Assembly: GCF_003952225.1 (NCBI RefSeq)
Contig: NZ_CP034437.1
Span: 6,491,001-6,555,000, forward strand
Source: Paenibacillus albus
GTDB taxonomy: Bacteria > Bacillota > Bacilli > Paenibacillales > Paenibacillaceae
Direction: 5' to 3'
DNA: 64,000 nt
Shown: one piece after another, positions 51,326 to 60,359 of the stretch
How positions within the stretch are numbered: the stretch's first letter is position 1
How the letters are laid out: each line of letters begins with the position of its first letter
Position numbers and translations under genes: made by a program
The notes under the pieces: model-generated
Database searches by the model: none
Told to the model about the DNA's origin: nothing
Seen by the model: only the letters and a program-made list of their open reading frames with translations

Positions 51326-52480
51326 TTATGACGTTACGCCAGTCAATACTGCGTGTGTTTCTGGCAGACGAACCTCAAGTCCGGACTCCGTGATGTACTG
51401 ATCGACGCGGGAATCGGCGTCATTAGCTTGGATATTCGTCTCGAGCTTCGTATCGCGGCCGGCTAACGGACGGTGCTTGACGTTCTCGGGATCGATGATG
51501 ACTCCGAAGCCACCATATACTGCACCTTCGAGGATTTGCTGATAGTTCATGATGTTGTATTTGCCAAATGGCGTAACGTACTCGAAGATTTCCAAGCCGA
51601 AGCTCTTTGCCTCTTGGTTGATCATGAGCTTGCCCATCGCCCAACCGTTGATAACGGAGAGCAGGCGCGCCGAAGCCAGCATGATCTTATTCTTGCTGCC
51701 GTACTTGAAAACGAGTTCTGAAATATTGTTGTCAAACTCCGTTTGTGTGAGTAAGCCGCCAGCGTCGTAGTTATTCTTCGTGAGGAAGGACAACAGGCCA
51801 CCAGTTGCGCGCATCGGCTTGGCGCCACTGGTATCAAGCTTACGCTCGCCGAACATGTAGCCTCGTGCAATGTCTATCTTATGCTGCACGCCAGCTTTCA
51901 TTTGCTGATAACTCAAGTCCTTGCCGCCATACATCTTCGTCGCATTCTCCGTATTGGTCACACCAAACGGCGTCTTGAAGATTTGCGTGTAGTTGTACTT
52001 CGCAACTTCTTGCGTAGACTTCAGCTCGCGGGTACCCGAGCCCTCTTGGTTGACGTTACCGATGATGACGAGTGGATCATTATCAACGAGAGCTGCAGCT
52101 GCCGTAAGGCCGTAACCGCGAAGGACGGTAAGCGTCTGAGTGCCGGTATTGATAGCCGAAACGAGCATTACTTCACCTGTTCGTGGCACTTTCACCACAT
52201 CATTAACACTGAAAAAAGCAGCGTTATCGACTACTAGCGCTGTGATGCCAGAAGCATATCCGGCTGCAGCATTGATTGCATCCCAGCGTGGAAGAAGGTC
52301 GTCCTCCATCCATTCGAACTTCGGATTGTTCGCAACTTCAGTGTTGCGCTTCGCAATCTTAAGGAATGACATGAACGGTTCTGCATTCGGTTGAAGAAGA
52401 CCGATCGTGTCGGACATATCGACTACAATTTTATTTTGAGTAATATTCGCGGTATCACGAACTCCAGAAACTACTGGCAT
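51326..52480 (-). CDS. Major capsid protein (SU10/DUF5309 type)
   Basis: 384 residues. The N-terminus reads NKIVVDMSDTIGLLQPNAEPF; typical DUF5309 features include KFEWMEDDLLPRWDAINAAAG and FKTPFGVTNTENATKMYGG. HK97-fold core helices follow (IMLASARLLSVINGWAMGKL) with a C-terminal KHRPLAGRDTKLETNIQ strand. Preceded by the scaffold gene and followed by head-completion genes. This capsid family is known from podoviruses such as SU10. Confidence 0.85.
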   Translation of the reverse strand: MPVVSGVRDTANITQNKIVVDMSDTIGLLQPNAEPFMSFLKIAKRNTEVANNPKFEWMEDDLLPRWDAINAAAGYASGITALVVDNAAFFSVNDVVKVPRTGEVMLVSAINTGTQTLTVLRGYGLTAAAALVDNDPLVIIGNVNQEGSGTRELKSTQEVAKYNYTQIFKTPFGVTNTENATKMYGGKDLSYQQMKAGVQHKIDIARGYMFGERKLDTSGAKPMRATGGLLSFLTKNNYDAGGLLTQTEFDNNISELVFKYGSKNKIMLASARLLSVINGWAMGKLMINQEAKSFGLEIFEYVTPFGKYNIMNYQQILEGAVYGGFGVIIDPENVKHRPLAGRDTKLETNIQANDADSRVDQYITESGLEVRLPETHAVLTGVTS

Positions 52481-52499
52481 ATTTAATCAGCTCCTATTG

Positions 52500-53360
52500 T
52501 TAGCCGAAGAGTCCGCCGCCCTTGCCAGCAGCGAGGATGTTCGCCTTCATCTGCTCGACCGGGCTAAGGTCTGTCGACTTCTGTTGTTTGGTACCTCGCG
52601 GCATGTTAGCCGCTTGCTTGTTGCGTCGGGTGTTTGCGGCATCTTCACGGCCAGCGCGCTTACCTTGCTCGTATGCTTTGGATGCACTGGAGCCGAACGC
52701 CTCTTGTGCAGCCATTCGGAGGATACGCTCTGTCGGCTGCTGCATCAATTGAGGATTACCAAGCTCGTTCGCAATCTCTTCCACCTTGCTCCACATCTGC
52801 TGCATGCCTTCTTCAGTCCTGGCAGTCGGGTAGAGCTTCGCGACAGCGTCGATGTTGCGGCCGAGCGTTTCCGTGTTTCGCTGCTCTACAATCGGAGCAA
52901 TCTCCCCTTGCGCCATCAGGCGAACCATATACTGCATGGTGCCGAACGGATCCGTCTTGAAGCTGTTCCAGAATACATCATTCGGATCCTGCTGCTGGCC
53001 ATTCGGCTGCTGTGACATTGGAGCCTGCTGTTGGTTACCTTGCCCTCCGCCCTGTTGCTGCCTCTGCTTGGTGAACTCACGCTGCAGGTTTGCATACGCA
53101 TTAGCAAGGTCTTCCTGAGTTTTGAACTTACCGAGAATCAGGTTGTCGCCTTGTCCGTCTTGCGGGGACGTATCATCGCCATCATCGTTAGCCTGTTCAT
53201 TATCATCTGAATCATCGTATTGATCAGCAGCATCGTCGTCCTGATCGTCAAAATCAGGCGCATTGTTTTCGGCTTGTCCGGCCTCCGCCTGGTCATCTTG
53301 TCCGGATACGTCCGGGGATCCCATCGGGGTTATCGTTTCATCTCCGAAAATGCTCAACAT
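52500..53360 (-). CDS. Scaffolding protein
   Basis: 286 residues. Very acidic N-terminal part (FDDQDDDAADQYDDSDDNEQ), Gln/Gly-rich linker (QQQGGGQGNQQQ), helical middle and basic C-terminus (RRNKQAANMPRG, then LSPVEQMKANILAAGKGGGLFG). This charge gradient and the place between portal and capsid genes are characteristic of phage scaffolds, whose basic helix binds the capsid protein. P22 gp8 is 303 residues. Confidence 0.85.
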   Translation of the reverse strand: MLSIFGDETITPMGSPDVSGQDDQAEAGQAENNAPDFDDQDDDAADQYDDSDDNEQANDDGDDTSPQDGQGDNLILGKFKTQEDLANAYANLQREFTKQRQQQGGGQGNQQQAPMSQQPNGQQQDPNDVFWNSFKTDPFGTMQYMVRLMAQGEIAPIVEQRNTETLGRNIDAVAKLYPTARTEEGMQQMWSKVEEIANELGNPQLMQQPTERILRMAAQEAFGSSASKAYEQGKRAGREDAANTRRNKQAANMPRGTKQQKSTDLSPVEQMKANILAAGKGGGLFG

Positions 53361-53395
53361 TGGGAATTGCTCCTCTCAAATCGTGGAATATAAAA

Positions 53396-53411
53396 GACTC
53401 CCGAAGGAGTC
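53396..53411 (-). terminator. Short terminator upstream of the scaffold gene
   Basis: GACTCC-TTCG-GGAGTC followed by TTTTAT on the minus strand. It would reduce readthrough from the portal-side genes into scaffold and capsid, or act with a promoter nearby. Confidence 0.7.
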
Positions 53412-53475
53412 GGTCCACCAAAGTGGGTGTCCATGTGGCTATGCGGGCTCAGACTCTCACCAATCCCGCGGATAA

Positions 53476-53769
53476 TTAAAGAATTACTGTCCAATCTTCC
53501 GCAAGGGCATCCGATGTACTAGGTACCCAGCCCGGCTGCCAATTTCCTTGAGCGGTCCAAATCGCAAAGTAAGGCTGGCTACGGAGCGGAGTATCTACTC
53601 CAATATGCTTAGCTGTTCGATCATTCACCTTCGCTCCAGGTTCCTGTGAATTATGTGGAGGAAGATTCAATTCAGGCATGAGGACAACCCACTGACCCTT
53701 ACCATTCCAGCTTTCACGAGCAACTTTATTACCATCTTTCAATGCGAGTAATGCAGCTCCGAAATTCAT
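53476..53769 (-). CDS. DUF2829 (Tad2-like) protein, candidate anti-defence sponge
   Basis: 97 residues. It has the DUF2829 signature: MNFGAALLALKDGNKVARES, WNGKGQWVVLMPE, then YFAIWTAQGNWQPGWVPS and DALAEDWTVIL. Tad2 proteins of this family (for example from phage SPO1) bind and sequester the cyclic ADP-ribose signal of Thoeris defence, and some bind CBASS nucleotides. Full length. It overlaps the preceding gene by 4 bp within the portal-scaffold interval. Sequestration here is inferred from the family alone. Confidence 0.85.
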   Translation of the reverse strand: MNFGAALLALKDGNKVARESWNGKGQWVVLMPELNLPPHNSQEPGAKVNDRTAKHIGVDTPLRSQPYFAIWTAQGNWQPGWVPSTSDALAEDWTVIL

Positions 53770-53993
53770 TCTTCTTCATTCCCCTCTCGAATTGTCTGCT
53801 CTATAAATAAAAGCACCGACTCCAGTGCCTCTGCCCCGGCGCGGTGCTGCAATACCTCTTCCCAATTACTACAGGTCATCAGCTGCTCACGACGATCTGC
53901 GGCGCGTTCGCGAATGTGCTGCTCGACGATCTGCCATCCAACCATGTCCTGCATGAAGCGCAGCGCCTGCGCTCGTTCCTGTTCTGCTGCCAA
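53766..53993 (-). CDS. Small helical phage protein, unknown
   Basis: 75 residues, all helical, charged: MAAEQERAQALRFMQDMVGW, then EEVLQHRAGAEALESVLLF. It starts 4 bp after the portal stop and overlaps the DUF2829 gene by 4 bp. Small helical proteins of this sort downstream of portals are common; no function is assigned. Confidence 0.65.
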   Translation of the reverse strand: MAAEQERAQALRFMQDMVGWQIVEQHIRERAADRREQLMTCSNWEEVLQHRAGAEALESVLLFIEQTIREGNEEE

Positions 53994-53996
53994 CGC

Positions 53997-55961
53997 CTAC
54001 ACCCCCGCCATCTGCATGCCTTGTTCCTGCATTGCGGCCGAGTTTGCGCCGCCACCGACTTGAGGAGCGACTTCAGGAGGAACACCGTCAAGAATAGGAG
54101 CTTGCCCGGACCTAGCGAGGAAGACCGACAGTATTTGCGCCAACTCAGGCGGAAGCGTCTGAATAAAGCGTTGAATAGCCTGCTGTTCCATTACACCAGT
54201 AATCTCCGCTTCGGAAGGCAGTAGGTCTTCCGTATCCTGAATATCGAAGCTCTCAAACACCTTCTCGAGCAGGTTCCGTCTCTTGTCCGGGAATTGCTGA
54301 TAGAACGGATCTTTCGAGGCAATTCCATAGAGCTCGACCATGCGCTGCTTGTAAGCTTCCTTGTTGGCAACTGGCTCGACGCTGCTGCCCGCTGGCGTCA
54401 GGAAGAATTCGCCTTGAATCTCTTCGGGGCTGATCTCCGGCCACTCTTCTTCATCCTTATCGAAGAGCGGAAGCAAGCGTATGTCATCAACGTACTGCTG
54501 ATTCAACTGAACCATCTTGCGTGTGATCGCGACGAGTAGCTTCTTTTCTATGTTGGAGATGATCATCTTGAAGCGCGTCGAAGCGTTGTTGTCTTTGCTC
54601 ATGGTTGTCGTAGCTGTCTCACTCGATCCGCTGCTGCCCATGACGACATCCTGCGCGCCTGTCGCATCCTGAGCGTTCTTCATGATGACTTGTTCATCGT
54701 TGAAGGAACCGCTCAAATTACTATCCGGTGCTGAAAGCAAGTCGATATCATCCATCTTATCTAACTCAATGAACCCACCTTGCCGCCAGCGCAGCTGCTG
54801 ACGCTTAATGTTCGCACCACGCCGAACCTTGAACATACGCCGCATGCTGTACGAACGGTAGTCGATACGTTGGTTACGCTCAGCGTTGAGCTCCATCTGC
54901 AGATCATAGAGCATCTCAATGATGCCAATGCCATAAAAATTGCCTGGATCGGTACAATACACAGCGCGGTCATACGGCTTCTTGCGATGCCAGAATGGAT
55001 TCGAAGCGTCCTTAGCGAGATAAGAACGATTGATGATCATGACACTGCGGTCATCTTCCCAGTAGAAGTGGACTTCATATAAATCATCGTCTGAGCTCTG
55101 TTCCTGGTTAGTATCATCTGAGCTTGGCATGCCGATAGCGGTCATGCGATAGTTACGAGCTTCGTTGGACGCACTTTGCTTCGGCACCTTGCGCCAATCG
55201 ACCTTTATGTCTTCGTCGTTCTCAACCATTGAATTGATTTCACTGCGTGAAAGGTAGCAGACATGCCCACAGAAACGTGCGTCGTCGATATCAGAAGCGT
55301 TTGAATCCACAAAAAAGAGGCCCAAGTCCAAGAACTTGACCTCTGGATCGTCGTAGTCAGGTACCGTCTCTTCGATCTGCTGCCAGTCCATGATAGGATT
55401 TACGCCATCGTCATCCATTAACGGGAGCAATTCCCCCGTCATCGGATCCGATTCATCGCTCATGATTGGCTGCTGTTCACGCCGAATGCGGGTCCGTTCA
55501 GTGTATTTCCAACCCGTGTACGCCACTGTCGTACCGTAAAGGCCGCACACCTTCAAGCCATCGGTGAACAGATCGCGTATGTCCATGGGCACGTTCATTT
55601 GGTAGTCGATGAGCGTCTCCATCTTCTTCGCGGCAATCTCCCACGGCTTAATGTGCTTGTTTTGCCTAAAATCTTGCACGCTCGTCGGAATGCCGCGCAT
55701 TCGAATGTACGGCCGCGCCGCGAATAATGTCTCCACCAAGCGCGGCAAGATCGTTTCGAGCATGGTAAACGCCATTGGAATGCTGATGTTCGAACGGTCC
55801 GTGATCGCCTTGCCTTCCTGATCTCGAAGTTGATCCACAATATTGCGGTATATCTTGTAGTAACGCGTCCACTTATCGCGATAAGTGCGATCGCGGTAGT
55901 TCTCCGCCGCTTCGATCCGCGTCATGTACCAACTCGCTGATCGCTTCTTCTTCGATGCCAT
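53997..55961 (-). CDS. Portal protein (P22 gp1-like)
   Basis: 654 residues from the ATG after TTAGGAGGTGGGTT; a longer frame reaching 56069 is not needed. It begins MASKKKRSASWYMTRIEAAE. Typical portal blocks: FTMLETILPRLVETLFAARPY, AYTGWKYTERTRIRRE, VKFLDLGLFFVDSNASDID, then GNFYGIGIIEMLYDLQMELN and GANIKRQQLRW. The length is close to P22 gp1 (725) rather than to siphovirus portals of 400-500. The Gln/Gly-rich C-terminus may form part of the barrel or crown. Confidence 0.85.
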   Translation of the reverse strand: MASKKKRSASWYMTRIEAAENYRDRTYRDKWTRYYKIYRNIVDQLRDQEGKAITDRSNISIPMAFTMLETILPRLVETLFAARPYIRMRGIPTSVQDFRQNKHIKPWEIAAKKMETLIDYQMNVPMDIRDLFTDGLKVCGLYGTTVAYTGWKYTERTRIRREQQPIMSDESDPMTGELLPLMDDDGVNPIMDWQQIEETVPDYDDPEVKFLDLGLFFVDSNASDIDDARFCGHVCYLSRSEINSMVENDEDIKVDWRKVPKQSASNEARNYRMTAIGMPSSDDTNQEQSSDDDLYEVHFYWEDDRSVMIINRSYLAKDASNPFWHRKKPYDRAVYCTDPGNFYGIGIIEMLYDLQMELNAERNQRIDYRSYSMRRMFKVRRGANIKRQQLRWRQGGFIELDKMDDIDLLSAPDSNLSGSFNDEQVIMKNAQDATGAQDVVMGSSGSSETATTTMSKDNNASTRFKMIISNIEKKLLVAITRKMVQLNQQYVDDIRLLPLFDKDEEEWPEISPEEIQGEFFLTPAGSSVEPVANKEAYKQRMVELYGIASKDPFYQQFPDKRRNLLEKVFESFDIQDTEDLLPSEAEITGVMEQQAIQRFIQTLPPELAQILSVFLARSGQAPILDGVPPEVAPQVGGGANSAAMQEQGMQMAGV

Positions 55962-55971
55962 AACCCACCTC

Positions 55972-57663
55972 CTAATAACCAGTGCTGCCGAAAGCCACCT
56001 CATAATCTGGTTCGTAATATTCCTCAGGCTCAAGCTCCATCGACTGTTGTCCGCGCGCCTGGTGAGCAATAGCGAGCGCCATGATCAAATCATCATGCTT
56101 GCCAGGCGCCGCCTCTGGTCGTCCGACATCATTCCGTACGAAGGAGAGCATCTCGTACAGAGTCGCCAAATCGTTGATGAGATGAATGGATTCCCGTACC
56201 ACAGTAACGAGCTCCGCAATGATTACTGGTCGCGTCACGCTTGTTGTACGGAAGCCGTACTTCGGCTGCTCCGTCTCATTAATATCATCCAGTTGCTCGC
56301 GCCAATACTGCCGATGGTACCCGAGCCGGTCGAGCTCCTTAACAGGGTGAAGATCAAAGTTGACCTCGATTGCCTCGAGTGCATTGTTGTAATACTTACC
56401 GAAGCAGTACATCTGCTTGGCGTACAAGTCTGTATCACTATGGCCGTGCCAGACCGCTACCTGCTCGCCGGTAATATTGTCCAGCATCTGACCTGCGCTA
56501 AAGTCCTTACCGCCTTCCGCTGTATCGCCTCCGAGCGCATATGGTCGCCGTGGCTCCGGTCGTCTGAAGATCGTCACCACGCCATTCTCATCCAGCACGA
56601 AGCGAATGCTGCTGTCGACGATCATCTGTTTCTCGTATGTGAAGACGAAGTTTCCACGGACCGGCTTAGCATTTTCATACCGTTGTTCCAGCAGCTCAAT
56701 ACGGGCCATGACCTTCTTCGTATTGAACACTGGCGTACCAGACATCAAGAATGCCTCGAGGTCATTGGCAGGATACTCTTGCTTGAAGGCATCCTCGTTG
56801 CTCATATCAGGCTTTGATGGCATCTCACTAATCTTCCAGCGACGCCATTTGAGCTGTCCATCGTCAACACCGTATTTCGTTATTAATTCACGCTCATCAC
56901 TGTCATGCTCAAGCTTCTCACCTAGCGCCAGATCAAGTCGGTATTCTGGATGTTGAAACCAAGCGTAGAAATGTGCACTCCAGTTGTTCTTGCCCTTCTT
57001 TGCGTCCAGGTAAGTCTGATGATAATAGTTGCCGACGCCGTTAGCCGTCGATTCGATGACTATCTCACCATCTGGCGGCACCGCCTGTAGTAAACCAGTC
57101 ATGAGCTCCTCAGGATTCGGCCAGAAGGCAACCTCGGAACAAAGCAGATAGTTGATTGTCTGACCACGACCGAAGCCGCTTGAACCCGCCGTACCAACGT
57201 AGATCCGGCTATTGTTGCCGGCGAAGTAGAACTCCTTTCGGTTGCCGTACTTCGGCTTGTTCTTGCCGTTGTTCAACTGCTCCTTCTTCGCTTCTGGCAG
57301 CCGCTCGTACATGAGCTGAACCGATTGGAACAGCTTCTGTGTGCTGTCCGCGTCATGCGCGATAATAACAGCGGTGACGTTTTCCTCGTTGACTACGCAC
57401 TCAAAAAACCTCGCCAGCGTAAGGGTAGAGAACCCGAGCTGACGAGGTTTCAGAATGATGTCGCGCTGCGTCTTCCATTCCCAATACATTTCCTGTATCG
57501 GATTGAAGCGCAGCGGAACGACCTGCTTCGCCTTCGTCCGGATGTACAAACGCTCTTCAATGTACTCCCGCGGCTTCCGGATCCACTTTGGCATGTTCTT
57601 CACATTGTGTCGTTCCTTAAGGCGGTTGTGGAACTTTGCGATTGCTGTGGATGGCCTGATCAT
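55972..57663 (-). CDS. Terminase large subunit
   Basis: 563 residues. ATPase domain: Walker A-like KPRQLGFSTLTLA (72-84), Walker B with catalytic Glu in LLCSEVAFW (173-181), motif III VIESTANGVGN. Nuclease domain: ALGGDTAEGGKDFSAG with a metal-binding Asp, a second acidic site in EAIEVNFDLHPVKEL, and KHDDLIMALAIAH near the end. It overlaps the small subunit gene by 4 bp (ATGA). It packages DNA, probably by a headful mechanism as in P22 (inference). Confidence 0.93.
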   Translation of the reverse strand: MIRPSTAIAKFHNRLKERHNVKNMPKWIRKPREYIEERLYIRTKAKQVVPLRFNPIQEMYWEWKTQRDIILKPRQLGFSTLTLARFFECVVNEENVTAVIIAHDADSTQKLFQSVQLMYERLPEAKKEQLNNGKNKPKYGNRKEFYFAGNNSRIYVGTAGSSGFGRGQTINYLLCSEVAFWPNPEELMTGLLQAVPPDGEIVIESTANGVGNYYHQTYLDAKKGKNNWSAHFYAWFQHPEYRLDLALGEKLEHDSDERELITKYGVDDGQLKWRRWKISEMPSKPDMSNEDAFKQEYPANDLEAFLMSGTPVFNTKKVMARIELLEQRYENAKPVRGNFVFTYEKQMIVDSSIRFVLDENGVVTIFRRPEPRRPYALGGDTAEGGKDFSAGQMLDNITGEQVAVWHGHSDTDLYAKQMYCFGKYYNNALEAIEVNFDLHPVKELDRLGYHRQYWREQLDDINETEQPKYGFRTTSVTRPVIIAELVTVVRESIHLINDLATLYEMLSFVRNDVGRPEAAPGKHDDLIMALAIAHQARGQQSMELEPEEYYEPDYEVAFGSTGY

Positions 57664-58358
57664 TCAACGTCACCACCGCCCAGTCTAGTAATTTGATCAA
57701 CGATACGTTGGAGCCGTGGATTAGTGATGAGCCGCTCACTCGCCATATCGAACGCTTCAGGACCCACAACGTTCCTGATCTCTTCTAACGCATTCTCGAG
57801 ATATTCCTGTATGAGATTGAACTCGAACGCCTTCTCGCGGAGCGTCGCCATGAATTGGCTGTTCGCACGGATCTCTCGATTTAGCGCGGCCATGTTGCCG
57901 ATATTCCGACGCAGCTCCAGCGCAAAACCAAGGCCCCAATGATCAAGTGTTGTCGTATCCGTACCTTCGCCACGAACAGCATTGCTTAACTGTTGTAGCC
58001 GACTCTCGAACAGATCCGGCAGCGCCGTGATCCAATCGAATCGTTCGGCAAGCACCAATGTCGTGCGATACTGCAGCTCGATAAGGTCAATATCGCGATC
58101 CACCAGTCGCTGTATTCGGTCAGGACTTGATGTTACAACAGCCTTGACCTGCTTAGGTGGCGCTTGATATGAAGCTGGAATGCCGGATACCACGCCTTCA
58201 GTTGCTTCTAGATAACGGCGCACCGCCATATTGCTGATCGGTTGCTTCGCTTCCTTCGAACATGCTTCCGCGATCTGCTGCGGATTCAATCCTTCACGCA
58301 GGCCGGCAGCCACGACACCTTGTAGCTTCAATTGTTCAATTTTCAGCGGCTTCGCCAC
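57660..58358 (-). CDS. Terminase small subunit
   Basis: 232 residues, GTG after AAGGAGACATTTCAT. N-terminal helix-turn-helix (GLREGLNPQQIAEACSKEAK), proline-rich linker near 65, then long helices (IDLIELQYRTTLVLAERFDW) for ring assembly, and a C-terminal tail that would contact the large subunit. Called by position directly before the large subunit and by architecture. Confidence 0.8.
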   Translation of the reverse strand: MAKPLKIEQLKLQGVVAAGLREGLNPQQIAEACSKEAKQPISNMAVRRYLEATEGVVSGIPASYQAPPKQVKAVVTSSPDRIQRLVDRDIDLIELQYRTTLVLAERFDWITALPDLFESRLQQLSNAVRGEGTDTTTLDHWGLGFALELRRNIGNMAALNREIRANSQFMATLREKAFEFNLIQEYLENALEEIRNVVGPEAFDMASERLITNPRLQRIVDQITRLGGGDVE

Positions 58359-58435
58359 ATGAAATGTCTCCTTTCCGGCTAACGTTAACGTTGCTTAATA
58401 TCGTGATTTTCGTAACGTAATGCGAATAGAAAAAA

Positions 58436-58466
58436 CCTCAACACCAGAATTACCAAGGTGTTGAGG
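58436..58466 (-). terminator. Terminator of the membrane-protein accessory gene
   Basis: CCTCAACACC-loop-GGTGTTGAGG followed by TTTTTT on the minus strand. It separates the accessory cassette from the terminase operon. Confidence 0.88.
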
Positions 58467-58510
58467 TTTAACGTTAAATTTCAATATATGGCGGATTGTA
58501 CGACAGTAAA

Positions 58511-59359
58511 CTAAATTTTCGTGTAAAGTATCCCATCATATTTGAGAAATCCACTTCTTACAAATGATTGTAGTATATTACTAACCTTTCCTGATGAGGG
58601 AACAACCTTATTTTCGGCAGCCAAGGCTTTCATTAATTCCTGCAAATCGAAAACACTGCCATTCTCCTTATTGCTGATAAAACTTTTAATCCTACTTTGG
58701 TGCATATAATTTAGTTTATCTCTCTCAATATAACTAAGATTATTTTCATTTAAGGATTCAATTAGGCCATTATTGGCTTTATTAATTTCTTCTCGAATAA
58801 TATTTATAAGTTGATCGTTTGGAATGTCTTTATTATTTTGCAATATACTCGCTATTTCTTCTGTCGCCATTTCTGCAGTATCATCTAAATGTTTCGCTAA
58901 TTTGGGATCCAGTTTATTCATCTTGGTATCCATTTGACTTAATTTCTCGCGTAGTTCACCTAAAATAGTATTCATGTCATCTTTCGTCTTGTCTATTTTC
59001 GTGGCTTCTCTGACTGATATGTATATTGCCACAGCGCCTAAAGCCGTAGATACAAAAGTGGAAACATATGATACCACATCCATGACCAACTCTTTGTAAA
59101 GAACAGTAAATAATTGTGCGTATACCATGAACAAAATTAGCCAGATCCAATCCTGTGTGTTCCAACGCAGATATTTCTCTTCTAGGATCTTTTTCCCTAC
59201 TTTAACGGACAGTTTATCCTCTGGGCCCTCTTGACTTTCAACAACAGGATTCCCCTTATCTTTAAGCTTTCTTTTAAAGAAAAATCCAACCACAAATGAA
59301 ACAATTAATGTGATGAATATCGCAAAAAGCATTGATTCCAAACTGTAACTTTGTTGCAA
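58511..59359 (-). CDS. Accessory membrane protein with coiled coil and winged-helix-like tail
   Basis: 282 residues from a TTG 6 nt after GGAGGGG. TM1 about 9-28 (LFAIFITLIVSFVVGFFF), TM2 about 74-92 (WIWLILFMVYAQLFTVLY), TM3 about 100-118 (VSTFVSTALGAVAIYIS), then a coiled coil (ILGELREKLSQMDTKMNKLD) to about 170. A C-terminal region (VSNILQSFVRSGFLKYDGIL) resembles a winged helix. AT-rich, with its own terminator. No family recognised. Next to the deoxyribosyltransferase-like gene it could be a membrane effector (inference). Confidence 0.7.
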   Translation of the reverse strand: MQQSYSLESMLFAIFITLIVSFVVGFFFKRKLKDKGNPVVESQEGPEDKLSVKVGKKILEEKYLRWNTQDWIWLILFMVYAQLFTVLYKELVMDVVSYVSTFVSTALGAVAIYISVREATKIDKTKDDMNTILGELREKLSQMDTKMNKLDPKLAKHLDDTAEMATEEIASILQNNKDIPNDQLINIIREEINKANNGLIESLNENNLSYIERDKLNYMHQSRIKSFISNKENGSVFDLQELMKALAAENKVVPSSGKVSNILQSFVRSGFLKYDGILYTKI

Positions 59360-59399
59360 GTTGACCCCTCCGACATTTTCCATTTATCTACATAAAACA

Positions 59400-59423
59400 A
59401 GCTTATCCCACAAGGAATAAGCT
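59400..59423 (-). terminator. Terminator of the deoxyribosyltransferase-like gene
   Basis: AGCTTATTCC-TTGT-GGGATAAGCT followed by TGTTTT on the minus strand. It shares an 18-bp segment with the terminator at 60336-60359. Confidence 0.85.
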
Positions 59424-59429
59424 CGTCAA
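59412..59429 (-). repeat. 18-bp direct repeat flanking the 59438-60274 gene (left copy)
   Basis: AAGGAATAAGCTCGTCAA, exact match in the same orientation to 60348-60365. It comprises one arm and the base of the terminator, extended by TCGTCAA. The two copies bracket a single gene. Confidence 0.8.
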
Positions 59430-59437
59430 TCTCATTG

Positions 59438-60274
59438 TCATGGTTTATTAGTTACTGAAGGTGTTGGAGTCTTTTCATTATTCGTTATCTGACTGTTCTT
59501 GTTCTTTTCAATATATTTCCCTAGGGGAGTAGTATTAAATTTGGAATTCTGTAGGCTAGAAACTATTTCGAGATTATTTAATGATCTTGCTGAGATGTTT
59601 GCACTCGACTCAACAATTTCACCTGGTATAATTCTCTCTAGTCTTCCGTAGTTCCTTGAGGTACTGTTATATATCTTATCCTCAACACTAGATATCCTTT
59701 CTCCGATGTCTCTAATACTTTCAAGTATCAATTTAGTCTCATCAGTCAAGCTAACCTGTGAATTGATTTTCGGAGCAGTGGTCCCAAGCAAGGAGACGAG
59801 AGAATTAACGTGAGTATCTCCATTAATGTGTGAATTATAAGTGTTTCTAATCAACTCCGATATGTTCGAGACATCACTCTGAACAGAGTCAACTCTAAGA
59901 CTTTCATCATATTCATAATCTCGCATATGAGCAATGTCGAAAGCTCGAAGTGTTCTCTTATCTTTCATTAACACTGCTGGCAAGCTAAAAGCCTGTCTTA
60001 TACCCAATTCATAAAATACATTTGCGTTTCTTGAACTGAGATCACATATAACCATATCAAACTCAATTATCTTTTGGAGTATATCCAGAACAATCATGTT
60101 TGTTTGTTTCACTTCATCCGCTCTAACAGGGATAAATCCAGCTTCTAAACAAGCTGGTTTAATAATATAGTCATAGACCCTTGCGAAATGCCCTTGACCG
60201 TATGATTCAAGTTCTGCAATTGGCATAATAACAAAGCACTTCTTTTGTAGTTCTTGTGGGTTTTCCTCCGGCAA
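59438..60274 (-). CDS. Nucleoside 2-deoxyribosyltransferase-like domain protein (CFVIMPI type), candidate defence gene
   Basis: 278 residues from a TTG 6 nt after GGGGGA. N-terminal Rossmann-like domain about 10-115: KKCFVIMPI, YIIKPACLEAGFIPVRADEV, FDMVICDLSSRN, ANVFYELGIRQAF. This is the pattern of the nucleoside deoxyribosyltransferase/TIR-like fold widely seen beside bacterial defence genes. The C-terminal half is helical and Asn/Ser-rich without an evident domain, and may be a sensor. The sequence does not say whether it acts on nucleotides, NAD or only binds them. Own terminator; AT-rich; inserted between the late regulator and the terminase genes. Confidence 0.75.
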   Translation of the reverse strand: MPEENPQELQKKCFVIMPIAELESYGQGHFARVYDYIIKPACLEAGFIPVRADEVKQTNMIVLDILQKIIEFDMVICDLSSRNANVFYELGIRQAFSLPAVLMKDKRTLRAFDIAHMRDYEYDESLRVDSVQSDVSNISELIRNTYNSHINGDTHVNSLVSLLGTTAPKINSQVSLTDETKLILESIRDIGERISSVEDKIYNSTSRNYGRLERIIPGEIVESSANISARSLNNLEIVSSLQNSKFNTTPLGKYIEKNKNSQITNNEKTPTPSVTNKP

Positions 60275-60335
60275 AACAATTCCCCCATTCGACAAATATA
60301 GTAATATCCTACCAAAAACATCTATTTAAAAAAAG

Positions 60336-60359
60336 AACTTATTCCAAAAGGAATAAGCT
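60336..60359 (-). terminator. Terminator overlapping the end of the sigma-like gene
   Basis: AGCTTATTCC-TTTT-GGAATAAGTT followed by CTTTTTTT on the minus strand; the first arm encodes the last residues of the regulator. Confidence 0.88.

Noticed and set aside
55972..56069. Longer portal reading overlapping the terminase gene
   Set aside because: AGGAGG directly before the ATG at 55961 marks the real start; the extension is out-of-frame terminase sequence.
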